Shown piece after piece: positions 54,756-61,723 of a DNA stretch of 64,000 bases. The position numbers and the translations under genes are program-made. Every line of letters starts with the position of its first letter. Within the stretch, counting starts at the first letter, position 1. The DNA is from Lysobacter sp. ISL-50 (GTDB lineage Bacteria; Pseudomonadota; Gammaproteobacteria; Xanthomonadales; Xanthomonadaceae). The notes under the pieces are model-generated. The model searched no databases and had not been told where the DNA came from. It was given only the letters and a program-made list of their open reading frames with translations. The stretch spans positions 336,947 through 400,946 of the forward strand of contig NZ_JAGGRI010000020.1 in assembly GCF_018612875.1 (NCBI RefSeq), written 5' to 3'.

Positions 54756-57236
54756 TTACCTGGGCGACAAGGTCACGCCATTCTGCCGCGCCCATATTTC
54801 AGCGCGGTTATTGAACGACTCCTGCAACTGGCTGTTGAGCGGCGCGCCGTTGAGTTTGCTCAGATCGCCATCGACGCTGTCGAGCACCTTGTGCGCGACA
54901 TCGCGCATTTTCCACAGCAGTTCGCCGCCGTAGTCGCTGCCCAGGCTGTTGAGCAGGTCGCGGGTCTGCTGCGGGGTCAGGCCTCGGTCGGCGCCGTACT
55001 TCATCAGCAAGGGCAGCGGGCTCAGGCCTTCGCCGCTGTTGTCGTAAAGGATGTCCGCGGCCTGCGGGTTGTAGCCGACATCGCGCAGGAACTGCTTGTT
55101 GGTGTCGTTCTGGTGCTTATCGGCTTCGGCCTTCTCGCGGAACATGCTCACGCCCAGGCTGGCCAGCGCGGCCAGACCGCCGACAATGGCGCCGGCCGGG
55201 CCCCAGGCCGAACCGGCGCCGAAGATCGCCACCGCGCCGCCCAGCGCGCTGACCGTCTGCAATGCGCCCTGCAGGTTGTCGCCCTTGTCGAACGCGTCCA
55301 CCGCGCCGACCGCATCCAGCGCCACGCCGACGCTGCCGAGCAGCTTGGTGACGCCGGCGTTGCCGGCATAGCGTCCGAGCGGACCGGATTCGCTGATCAA
55401 GCCGGCGCCCGAACTCATCTGCAGCACTTGCTGTGCGACGTCGAAGCCCTGCGCCGAAGCGTTGACCACGTTGATGAAGGACGGATCGTCGACCGCCATG
55501 CCGGTGGACTTGGCGAACGACAAGGCGCTGACGGTGGTGGCCAGGGTGCGGAACACCTGGCCGTGCGCGGTGTCGGCGGCGAAGGCCTCCTGTCCGGCCA
55601 GCTCGCCGTTGATGTGGTTGTCGATGAAGGCGCGCAGCTCATCGGGCGTGCGCAGATTGCCGTTGGCGATATCGGTGTTGAGCGTCTGCAACTGGGTGAT
55701 CGCTTGGTTGAGCGCGCCCTCGGACATGCCCAGCGAACGCGCCAGGCCCGGTTGCTTCAGCGACTCCAGTTCGGTCAGCAGCCGCTGCGGATCGGGCGGA
55801 TTCATGCCGGCCTTGAGCGCATCGCCGACTTCGCGGCGCAGATACGCCGTGCCCAGCGCCTGCGCGATCTGCGGCAGCGCCTTGAAGCCGCTGCCGCCAC
55901 CGCCGGCCGCCGCGGCCATCCAGTCGCGGGTCGCCGCGACGGTCGGATCGGCGGCGATTTCCGGCCTGCCGTTCAACGCCATCTTCACCGCGAACTGGGT
56001 TTCCTTCGCGCCGAACATCGATTCGGTCAGGGCGCGCGCGTCGGCCTCGGGCAGCGTCGTGCGGATCTGGCCGGCGACGTCGAGCAGTTGCGCGCCGCGA
56101 TCGGTCAGCTGGTTCTGCAGCGACTGATACGTGGCTCGCCACTGCGGCCCCTGCGCGTTGACGTAGTTGTTGATCGCCTTCTGCAGTTCTTCCGGCGATG
56201 CGGTCTTGCCCTGATTGCTGACGAACCAGGCCAGGTCCTTGGTGTGGTTGTTGTACTTCTGGGTGAGATCGGCGATCTGCGAGTTGTTGTAGCGGATGAT
56301 GTTGTTGACCAGCGCGTAAGGCTCGCTGACGCCGTTGGCCGCGTCTTTCTTCGCCAGTGCCAGGTACAACGGCAGTCCCTGCATCGAGGCCTGATCGTTC
56401 AAGGTCATCTGCGCGGTGCCGCTGGAACCGCTGGGCGTGACCATGCTCAGGGCCGGGTTCTTGCCGGCGTCCTGAACCAGCCGGTCGAACAAGGCGGTAT
56501 CGCCCGAACGCCGGACCACCGCGGCGATGCGGCCGGTCTGTTCCAGCAGGGTCTTGTTCTCGAAGCTGGCGCCGTTGTTGTAGTTCTTGCCGATCGCGCT
56601 CTGCAGATCCGGCCATACGCGCCCGACCAGCGCCGCGGCGTCCTTCGGATTCATGCCCTGGACGGTGTTGGCGAGCAGTTCGGTCGCCTGACCGAGGGTG
56701 GCGAGATTCTGCTGCTGCGCCCCCGAACGTTGCTCCCCGCTCAAAGGATCGATCAATTGCCCCAGCTTGGCGCGGATATCGGCTTCCGAACGTCCTTGCA
56801 ACAGTGTGCGCAGATCCGGATTCAAGCCCGGGTCCATCAGCAGCGAATTGATGTCGCGGGTGCCGTGGATGTTGTCGCTGCCGATCTCGCCGTTGCGGCT
56901 GGCGGCGGTGTCGAGCATGGCGTTGAGCGCGGCGTCCTTGTCGCCGCCGGCCAAACCAGCGGCGTTATTGAGCCCGGCGCGGTCGATCATGCCGTCGATC
57001 TTGCCGCCGCCGGGACCGGCGTCGACGAAATTGAGTTGGGCCGGATTGTCGAGCAGGAAGCGCGCGGCTTCCTGTTGCTCGGGCGTGAAGCGATTGCCCA
57101 CGTTGTCGGCCACCTGGCGCAAATCGTCCAAGCTGATCAGGCCGTCGGTCTTGCTCGCATCGCCCTTGAGCGCGGAGTCGTAAGCGGCGAAATCGCGGTT
57201 GAGGGTCTGCAGCGCGGAATTGAGCGTAGTGGTCAC
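54756..57236 (-). CDS. Large EF-hand protein, tentatively HrpF/NolX (type III translocon)-like
   Basis: 826 aa, GTG start at 57236 with AAGGA 8 nt before it. No signal peptide. The N-terminus (MTTTLNSALQTLNRDFAAYDS) leads into an EF-hand-like loop DASKTDGLISLDDL (residues 26-39) and a second Asp/Gly-rich loop (DAGPGGGKIDGMID); FTPEQQEAARFLLDNP lies between them. The long middle is helical and Gln/Ala-rich with no motif I know. A hydrophobic glycine-rich stretch lies about residues 660-697 (AVAIFGAGSAWGPAGAIVGG). EF-like N-terminal units plus late hydrophobic segments recall the Xanthomonas HrpF / Rhizobium NolX translocon proteins, but no secretion genes are nearby, so the assignment is tentative; a secreted effector is an alternative. 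Confidence 0.45.
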   Translation of the reverse strand: MTTTLNSALQTLNRDFAAYDSALKGDASKTDGLISLDDLRQVADNVGNRFTPEQQEAARFLLDNPAQLNFVDAGPGGGKIDGMIDRAGLNNAAGLAGGDKDAALNAMLDTAASRNGEIGSDNIHGTRDINSLLMDPGLNPDLRTLLQGRSEADIRAKLGQLIDPLSGEQRSGAQQQNLATLGQATELLANTVQGMNPKDAAALVGRVWPDLQSAIGKNYNNGASFENKTLLEQTGRIAAVVRRSGDTALFDRLVQDAGKNPALSMVTPSGSSGTAQMTLNDQASMQGLPLYLALAKKDAANGVSEPYALVNNIIRYNNSQIADLTQKYNNHTKDLAWFVSNQGKTASPEELQKAINNYVNAQGPQWRATYQSLQNQLTDRGAQLLDVAGQIRTTLPEADARALTESMFGAKETQFAVKMALNGRPEIAADPTVAATRDWMAAAAGGGGSGFKALPQIAQALGTAYLRREVGDALKAGMNPPDPQRLLTELESLKQPGLARSLGMSEGALNQAITQLQTLNTDIANGNLRTPDELRAFIDNHINGELAGQEAFAADTAHGQVFRTLATTVSALSFAKSTGMAVDDPSFINVVNASAQGFDVAQQVLQMSSGAGLISESGPLGRYAGNAGVTKLLGSVGVALDAVGAVDAFDKGDNLQGALQTVSALGGAVAIFGAGSAWGPAGAIVGGLAALASLGVSMFREKAEADKHQNDTNKQFLRDVGYNPQAADILYDNSGEGLSPLPLLMKYGADRGLTPQQTRDLLNSLGSDYGGELLWKMRDVAHKVLDSVDGDLSKLNGAPLNSQLQESFNNRAEIWARQNGVTLSPR

Positions 57237-57757
57237 GATTCGATCCTTGGGTAGTCAGGCCCTTGTTCGATGCGGTGCCGGGACGGGCGCGCAACAGGCG
57301 GGGCCATGCCTCGCCACCGGCATAAGGCTAGCGCCCTGTGCACCGGGCACCATTTAGGGCTAACCCTATGTGACGCATGCACGGTTCAGGATTGCGGCGG
57401 CGTATGACGCGCGGAGCCTGCGTTTCAGGCGTTAACGCAGTTCACGTCGTGCGCGATATCGCGGCCTGCGCGGCAAGCGGCATGGGTCATGTCAGCGCTG
57501 AGCGATATCAGTCCCGCGCGTTCGCTGCCGCCCGTCAGCCGCTCGCGACAACGCGGAGCGAGAACTGCGAACCAATGCTCCGAATTCGCGTCCGCGAACG
57601 CCGAACGGCCACGCCGGTGCGCCCCGGCTCTGCTTAATCTGCTATTTGGATCGATCTAAGTCACTGAATACGCGCCTTCTTCGCCGTCCCGCCACGCCGG
57701 AAGACGCGGCACCCGATCCATCCGCCGGCCATCCCTTCCAAGTGAAAAGGACCTTGC
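57237..57757. promoter_or_regulatory. 521-bp spacer between divergent genes
   Basis: Contains the promoters of the large EF-hand gene (leftward) and the secreted F5/8C protein (rightward). The one clear element is the palindrome at 57355-57368. A small open frame at 57377-57637 has no family resemblance and is probably noise. Confidence 0.45.
57355..57368. promoter_or_regulatory. Palindrome TAGGG-N4-CCCTA upstream of the EF-hand gene
   Basis: Perfect 5+5 inverted repeat, 118 nt before the GTG start at 57236. A related site (11 of 14 positions in the same orientation) stands 83 nt before the LysM gene start, see 60066-60079; both genes face left. Confidence 0.35.
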
Positions 57758-59269
57758 ATGAAATCGAGCCACCGTCTTACTCCATCCAAACGCCTGCAAG
57801 CCGCGAGCGCGCTGCTGCTGTGCCTGGGCGTCGTCGATGCCGCCAGCGCCGCCAATCTGGCCTTGAACAAGCCCGCCACGGGCTCGGCCTCGTGCAACGC
57901 CAATGAAGGCCCGGCCAAGGCCTTCAACGGCAGCACCGGCGGCGGCAACAGCGACAAGTTCTGCTCTTCGGCCGGCAGCAAATGGCTGCAGGTCGATCTG
58001 GGTTCGAGCAAATCGATTTCCGCTTTCACGATCAAGCATGCCGGCGCCGGCGGCGAGCCGGCGTCGTTCAACAGCAAGAACTTCAACATCCAGACCTCGG
58101 CCAACGGCAGCGCCTGGAGCACCGCGGTCACCGTCAGCAACAACACCGCCAACGTCAGCACCCATACCGTCGCCGCGATCAGCGCGCGCTACGTCCGCCT
58201 CAACATCACCACCCCGACCCAGACCAGCGACAGCGCCGCGCGCATTTACGAATTCGAAGTCAACGACGCGCCGCCGGCGACGGAGAAACTCGTGCAGGTG
58301 CTCGATCAGGTGCCGCAGTTCGGCATCTACCGCAGCACCGAGCCGACCACCTACACCCCGCCGGCCGGGGTGCTGATGTGGAAGCGCGGCACCGAGTTCG
58401 CGCGCAAGCTCAGCGACGCGGAGAAGGCCAAGATCGGCGACGACGTCGCCCTGCGCATCACCTATCACGCCCAGTGCGATCCCTACGACCGCTTCGCTTC
58501 GGCATTCTTCATCAGCACCGCCAAGGATGTGGCGCCGACGGTCGACACGCCGCGGGTGACCTTCACCGATTTCATCTCGCCCTTCAGCGACATGTGGCAA
58601 GGCGCGAAGGCGACCCGGGTGTATCCCGACGCGCCGATGGACCCGTATGCCGCGGCGCTGGCCAATCCCGATCGCGACATCTGGGTCGGCATCAGCGGCG
58701 GCGCCAATCCGCAGTACGGCGGCGATGCCTGCGAACAGCACGGCGTGACCGATCCGGCGATCGCCGAGGTCGGCTTCAAGTATTCGCTGGCGCTGGTCTC
58801 GACCAAGACGCTCACGCCGGGCAGCGATCCGGACGTGATCGGCCTGTTGTCGCGCTCTTCGGAGAAGGACGACGCCATCGCCACGGCGACCACGGCGCAC
58901 ACGGCCAATCTGGGGATCGCGACCCTGGCGGTCAGCATCGCCGGCTACGGCGCGGCCTCCGGCGGCCAGGAATACACCAACACCAACATCGCGGTGAAAC
59001 TCAACGGCGCGCAGATCGCCAGCTTCAGCACCAAGATCGATTGCGCCAACTACGAGCAATTCAGTCCGCGCGGCAATCCGGGGATCTTCCGCAACAACAA
59101 CACCACCAATCCCAGGAGCTGGTGCCCGGGCGCGCTGGTGCCGATGCGTTATTTCGATCTGGGCGACATCGCCGGCAAGACGTTGCAGGTCGGCCTTAGC
59201 GTCGGCAATCCTTCGCCGTGGACCGCCGACTCGCAGTACGTCACCAGCGTGAGCGTGCTGGAGCATTGA
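57758..59269 (+). CDS. Secreted protein with F5/8 type C (discoidin/CBM32-like) domain and PNGase F-like C-terminal region
   Basis: 503 aa. A signal peptide (charged MKSSHRLTPSKRLQ, hydrophobic ASALLLCLGVV, likely cleavage after DAASAA) is followed by an F5/8 type C domain (about residues 32-170: NLALNKPATGS, KWLQVDLGSS, ARYVRLNITTP, IYEFEVND), a module that binds sugars or glycoproteins. The remainder (about 175-503) has AFFISTAK, CDPYDRF, and SWCPGALVPMRYFDLGDIAGK, which recalls the jelly-roll halves of peptide-N-glycosidase F and related proteins; this part is tentative and no catalytic residue can be assigned. ATG at 57758 with AAAAGGA upstream. Likely exported to the periplasm or medium for host or prey glycan attack. 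Convergent with the LysM gene, separated by two hairpins. Confidence 0.7.
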   Translation: MKSSHRLTPSKRLQAASALLLCLGVVDAASAANLALNKPATGSASCNANEGPAKAFNGSTGGGNSDKFCSSAGSKWLQVDLGSSKSISAFTIKHAGAGGEPASFNSKNFNIQTSANGSAWSTAVTVSNNTANVSTHTVAAISARYVRLNITTPTQTSDSAARIYEFEVNDAPPATEKLVQVLDQVPQFGIYRSTEPTTYTPPAGVLMWKRGTEFARKLSDAEKAKIGDDVALRITYHAQCDPYDRFASAFFISTAKDVAPTVDTPRVTFTDFISPFSDMWQGAKATRVYPDAPMDPYAAALANPDRDIWVGISGGANPQYGGDACEQHGVTDPAIAEVGFKYSLALVSTKTLTPGSDPDVIGLLSRSSEKDDAIATATTAHTANLGIATLAVSIAGYGAASGGQEYTNTNIAVKLNGAQIASFSTKIDCANYEQFSPRGNPGIFRNNNTTNPRSWCPGALVPMRYFDLGDIAGKTLQVGLSVGNPSPWTADSQYVTSVSVLEH

Positions 59270-59280
59270 TCGCATGACAA

Positions 59281-59312
59281 CGCGCCGGCCGCCGTCGCGG
59301 GCGGCCGGCGCG
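59281..59312. terminator. 13-bp perfect GC hairpin downstream of the F5/8C gene
   Basis: CGCGCCGGCCGCC (59281-59293) pairs with 59300-59312 across a 6-nt loop, 12 nt past the stop codon. Confidence 0.5.
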
Positions 59313-59325
59313 GCGGCCTGGAAAA

Positions 59326-59354
59326 CAAACGGCGCGCCATGAGCGCGCCGTTTG
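59326..59354. terminator. 12-bp perfect hairpin, likely bidirectional terminator
   Basis: CAAACGGCGCGC (59326-59337) pairs perfectly with 59343-59354 over a 5-nt loop; AAAA precedes and TTT follows, giving U-tracts of sorts for both convergent genes. Confidence 0.6.
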
Positions 59355-59376
59355 CCGTTTGCGTCGCGTGGTGCGA

Positions 59377-59982
59377 TCAGACTTCGTTATTGATCTCGTT
59401 GGAGCGCTGCTGCGCCGCTTCACGTGCAACCTTCGCCAGTTCCGGCTTGCCTTGAGCCTCGTAGCGCTGGGCGATCTGCTCGCCGAGGGCGACCGCTTCC
59501 TTGCCGTAGGCTTCGCGGCTGTTGCCGCTGTAGGTCATGCTGCTGTCGATCTCGGCCTGCACCGCTTCGCTGAACTCATGGCGCGTCGATGAGGTGGCCT
59601 CGGCCTTGTCCCGCGCGTCCTGACCGCTGGTGTTGGGCGTCTTGTCGTCGGCCAGCGCGGCTTCGTAGTTCGCCGCCGCGGTGGCGGTGGCCTTGGATTC
59701 CGGGCCCGGCGCGAACACCACTTCGCCCGGATACACCAGATCGGGATTGCGCGTGCCCGGGTTCGACGCCGGGTCCTGACTGAACTGGGGATTGGCCGCG
59801 AGCAACTGCTCCAGCGACACGCCGTTGGCGGCGGCGATCTGGGTGAGGTTGTCGCCCGGCTGCACCACGATGGGTTTCATACCCGCCGGCGTCGCGACCT
59901 GCCCGGTTTCGATCTCGGACTTGGTGTTGACCAGCGCGCCCATTTGCGGGCCCGAGTAAGACGGGCCATTCAAAGTCGTCAT
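59377..59982 (-). CDS. Small LysM-domain protein without a classical signal peptide
   Basis: 201 aa from the ATG at 59982 (MTTLNGPSYSG), preceded by GAGG. One LysM domain (about residues 37-91: PIVVQPGDNLTQIAAANGVSLEQLLAANPQ ... LVYPGEVVFAPG), a fold that binds GlcNAc-containing glycans such as peptidoglycan or chitin. The rest is charged and helical (SSTRHEFSEAVQAEIDSS, LGEQIAQRYEAQGKPELAKVAREAAQQ). There is no hydrophobic leader, so any export would need a non-Sec route. It shares the MTT-LN start and an upstream TAGGG-N4-CCC palindrome with the large EF-hand gene at 54756, which suggests common control and perhaps a common export path. Function unknown. Confidence 0.7.
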   Translation of the reverse strand: MTTLNGPSYSGPQMGALVNTKSEIETGQVATPAGMKPIVVQPGDNLTQIAAANGVSLEQLLAANPQFSQDPASNPGTRNPDLVYPGEVVFAPGPESKATATAAANYEAALADDKTPNTSGQDARDKAEATSSTRHEFSEAVQAEIDSSMTYSGNSREAYGKEAVALGEQIAQRYEAQGKPELAKVAREAAQQRSNEINNEV

Positions 59983-60065
59983 GCGTTGCCTCGAATAGTT
60001 GCGAGAGATGAGCTGGGGAGGTCCGGCTGACGACATTTCAGCCGATGGACGTCGCAGCTCACAGC

Positions 60066-60079
60066 TGGGGACAACCCTA
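60066..60079. promoter_or_regulatory. TGGGG-N4-CCCTA site upstream of the LysM gene
   Basis: Imperfect palindrome; read leftward it is TAGGGTTGTCCCCA, matching 11 of 14 positions of the site before the EF-hand gene. It lies 83 nt before the LysM gene ATG. Confidence 0.35.
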
Positions 60080-60180
60080 GTTTTCGATGAATGCGCGCAT
60101 CGGAACGCGCTGTCGAATGTCTGTGCACATTCAATCGCCGACGGCGGCGAAACCGCCGCGTTCAGCGCGACTGCCGCGCG

Positions 60181-60789
60181 TCAATCGCGCGCCAGCACGA
60201 CGGCGGCGATCGCCACCATGCCGCCGGATACGCCTTCGACCCAACGGCGGCGGCGATCGCTGAAACCGCCGCCGCGGCGCAATCCCAGCAGCACACTCAA
60301 ACCGGCATAGACCAGCGCGCACAGGGCGATGAAGATCGCCGACAGCGCCATCGCCTGCGCCGCGGCGGGTTCGTCGGCGCGCATGAACTGCGGCAGGATC
60401 GCGAAGTAGATCATCATGCCCTTGGGATTCAGCGCCGCGGTCAGCAAGCCGCGGCGGAACTGGCGGCCGCGCCCGGCCGCTTGCAGGCCGATGGAACCTG
60501 CCTTCATCGCCGAACGGATCAGGCGCACCGCCAGGTAGGCCAGATACGCCACGCCGATCCAGCGCAGCGCTTCGAACAGCCATGGCGAGGCGGCGATGAT
60601 CGCCGCCAGTCCCAGCGCCACCAACAGCGAATGCAGCGCGTAACCCGCGCAGACCCCAGCGGTGGCGCGCAGGCCCGCGGCCGCGCCGCCGTTGATGGCC
60701 TGCGAGGCGATGAACAGCAGGTCCGGCCCCGGCGTGCAGATCAGCGGGAGCACGGTGACGGCGAACAGCAGCAGCGGGGTCGGTTCCAT
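60181..60789 (-). CDS. LysE/RhtB-family amino-acid exporter
   Basis: 202 aa inner-membrane protein from the ATG at 60789 (MEPTPLLLFAV). The LysE/RhtB hallmark follows at once: VLPLICTPGPDLLFIASQAINGG, then AGLRATAGVCAGYALHSLLVALGL; about six hydrophobic segments in all. These proteins export single amino acids such as homoserine, threonine, leucine or lysine. The gene is divergent from an Lrp/AsnC regulator with 93 nt between, a standard pairing in which the regulator senses the amino acid and controls the exporter. The longer in-frame start upstream lacks hydrophobic character. Confidence 0.87.
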   Translation of the reverse strand: MEPTPLLLFAVTVLPLICTPGPDLLFIASQAINGGAAAGLRATAGVCAGYALHSLLVALGLAAIIAASPWLFEALRWIGVAYLAYLAVRLIRSAMKAGSIGLQAAGRGRQFRRGLLTAALNPKGMMIYFAILPQFMRADEPAAAQAMALSAIFIALCALVYAGLSVLLGLRRGGGFSDRRRRWVEGVSGGMVAIAAVVLARD

Positions 60790-60830
60790 GGCCGATAGCG
60801 TACGCGGCAAGGCCCGCAATCGGGTTGCGA

Positions 60831-60870
60831 ATATTGCTCAATATCCTAGTAAATTGGCATCTAATGCCAA
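60831..60870. promoter_or_regulatory. Two palindromes in the divergent LysE/Lrp spacer, candidate Lrp operators
   Basis: ATATTG-CT-CAATAT (60831-60844) and TTGGCAT-CTA-ATGCCAA (60854-60870) are both perfect inverted repeats, about 24 nt centre to centre, in an AT-rich stretch directly before the regulator start at 60883. Lrp-type proteins bind such paired AT-rich palindromes. Confidence 0.55.
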
Positions 60871-60882
60871 ACAATTATCGAC

Positions 60883-61359
60883 ATGGACAATTCGATGCCA
60901 ACCCAGTTGGATGAGATCGACCGGCGCATCCTGCGCGCCCTGCAACGCGACGGCCGCCAGCAGAACACCGAGCTGGCGCAGGAAGTCGGACTGTCGCCCT
61001 CGCCCTGCCTGCGGCGGGTGCGGTTGCTGGAAGACGCCGGCGTGATCGAGCGCTATGTCGCCGTGCTCAACGCGGCCAAGGTCGGCATCGGCATGACCTT
61101 GTTCACCCGCGTCTGGCTGACCGCGCAGGACGCCGACACCATCGAGCATTTCATCGAGGCGATGAAGCGGCTGCCGCAGGTGATGGAGTGCTACATCATG
61201 CTCGGCGAAAGCGACGCGCTGCTGCGCGTGGTGGTCGAAGACCTGGACGGTTACCGGCAATTCCAGACCCGCCATCTGACCCGCGCCAACGGCATCCAGA
61301 ACGTGAAGACCGATCTGCCCAGCCAGATCGTCAAGCAGAGTTACGCGCTGCCGTTGTGA
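60883..61359 (+). CDS. Lrp/AsnC-family transcriptional regulator
   Basis: 158 aa, usual family length. The N-terminal winged helix-turn-helix (LDEIDRRILRALQRDGRQQNTELAQEVGLSPSPCLRRVRLLEDAGVI, about residues 9-56) is followed by the effector-binding RAM/ActR domain with VMECYIMLGESDALLRVVVEDL (about 100-122). It binds DNA as dimers or octamers and responds to amino acids. Being divergent from the LysE-type exporter, it most likely controls that gene and itself through the palindromes between them. A second ATG four codons in (MPTQLDE) is an equally possible start. Confidence 0.9.
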   Translation: MDNSMPTQLDEIDRRILRALQRDGRQQNTELAQEVGLSPSPCLRRVRLLEDAGVIERYVAVLNAAKVGIGMTLFTRVWLTAQDADTIEHFIEAMKRLPQVMECYIMLGESDALLRVVVEDLDGYRQFQTRHLTRANGIQNVKTDLPSQIVKQSYALPL

Positions 61360-61723
61360 ATGCGCGCGGTGTCGGCGCGCACGGCCTTTCGTCAACTTCG
61401 CTCACACATCGAGCGAGCGCCTGGTCGCCATCGCCGGATGATCCGATGGCGACCGCTCTGCGCGCTCACGCTTTGCGATCCCGAACAGCGCGCCGCGCAT
61501 CGAATCTGTATCGATGAACCGCGCGACGCCACGCCCGCGCCGATTCGCCACCTGCGTCACTGCCGGTGCGACCGGGCGAATCTAGACTGCGGCCATCAAG
61601 GCGACACGGATGACGTCGCCTCCAGGATTCGAGACGCGCAAGGGATTGCCACACTCGCCTGCCGCCTTCGAATGGCTGCCCGCGCCCCGCGGGAATTCTC
61701 AGTCCATGCACGAGGGATCACCC
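61360..61723. promoter_or_regulatory. 364-bp spacer with a hairpin after the regulator gene
   Basis: Contains one clear hairpin: GGTCGCCAT at 61423 pairs with ATGGCGACC ending at 61454, with inner CGGAT-G-ATCCG and a small bulge. It is a possible transcript end for the regulator gene; no T-run follows. The rest should hold the protease promoter, which I could not pin down. Confidence 0.4.

Noticed and set aside
57377..57637. 86-codon frame in the 57.2-57.8 kb spacer
   Set aside because: No ribosome-binding site or similarity that I can recognise; lies in a divergent promoter region.
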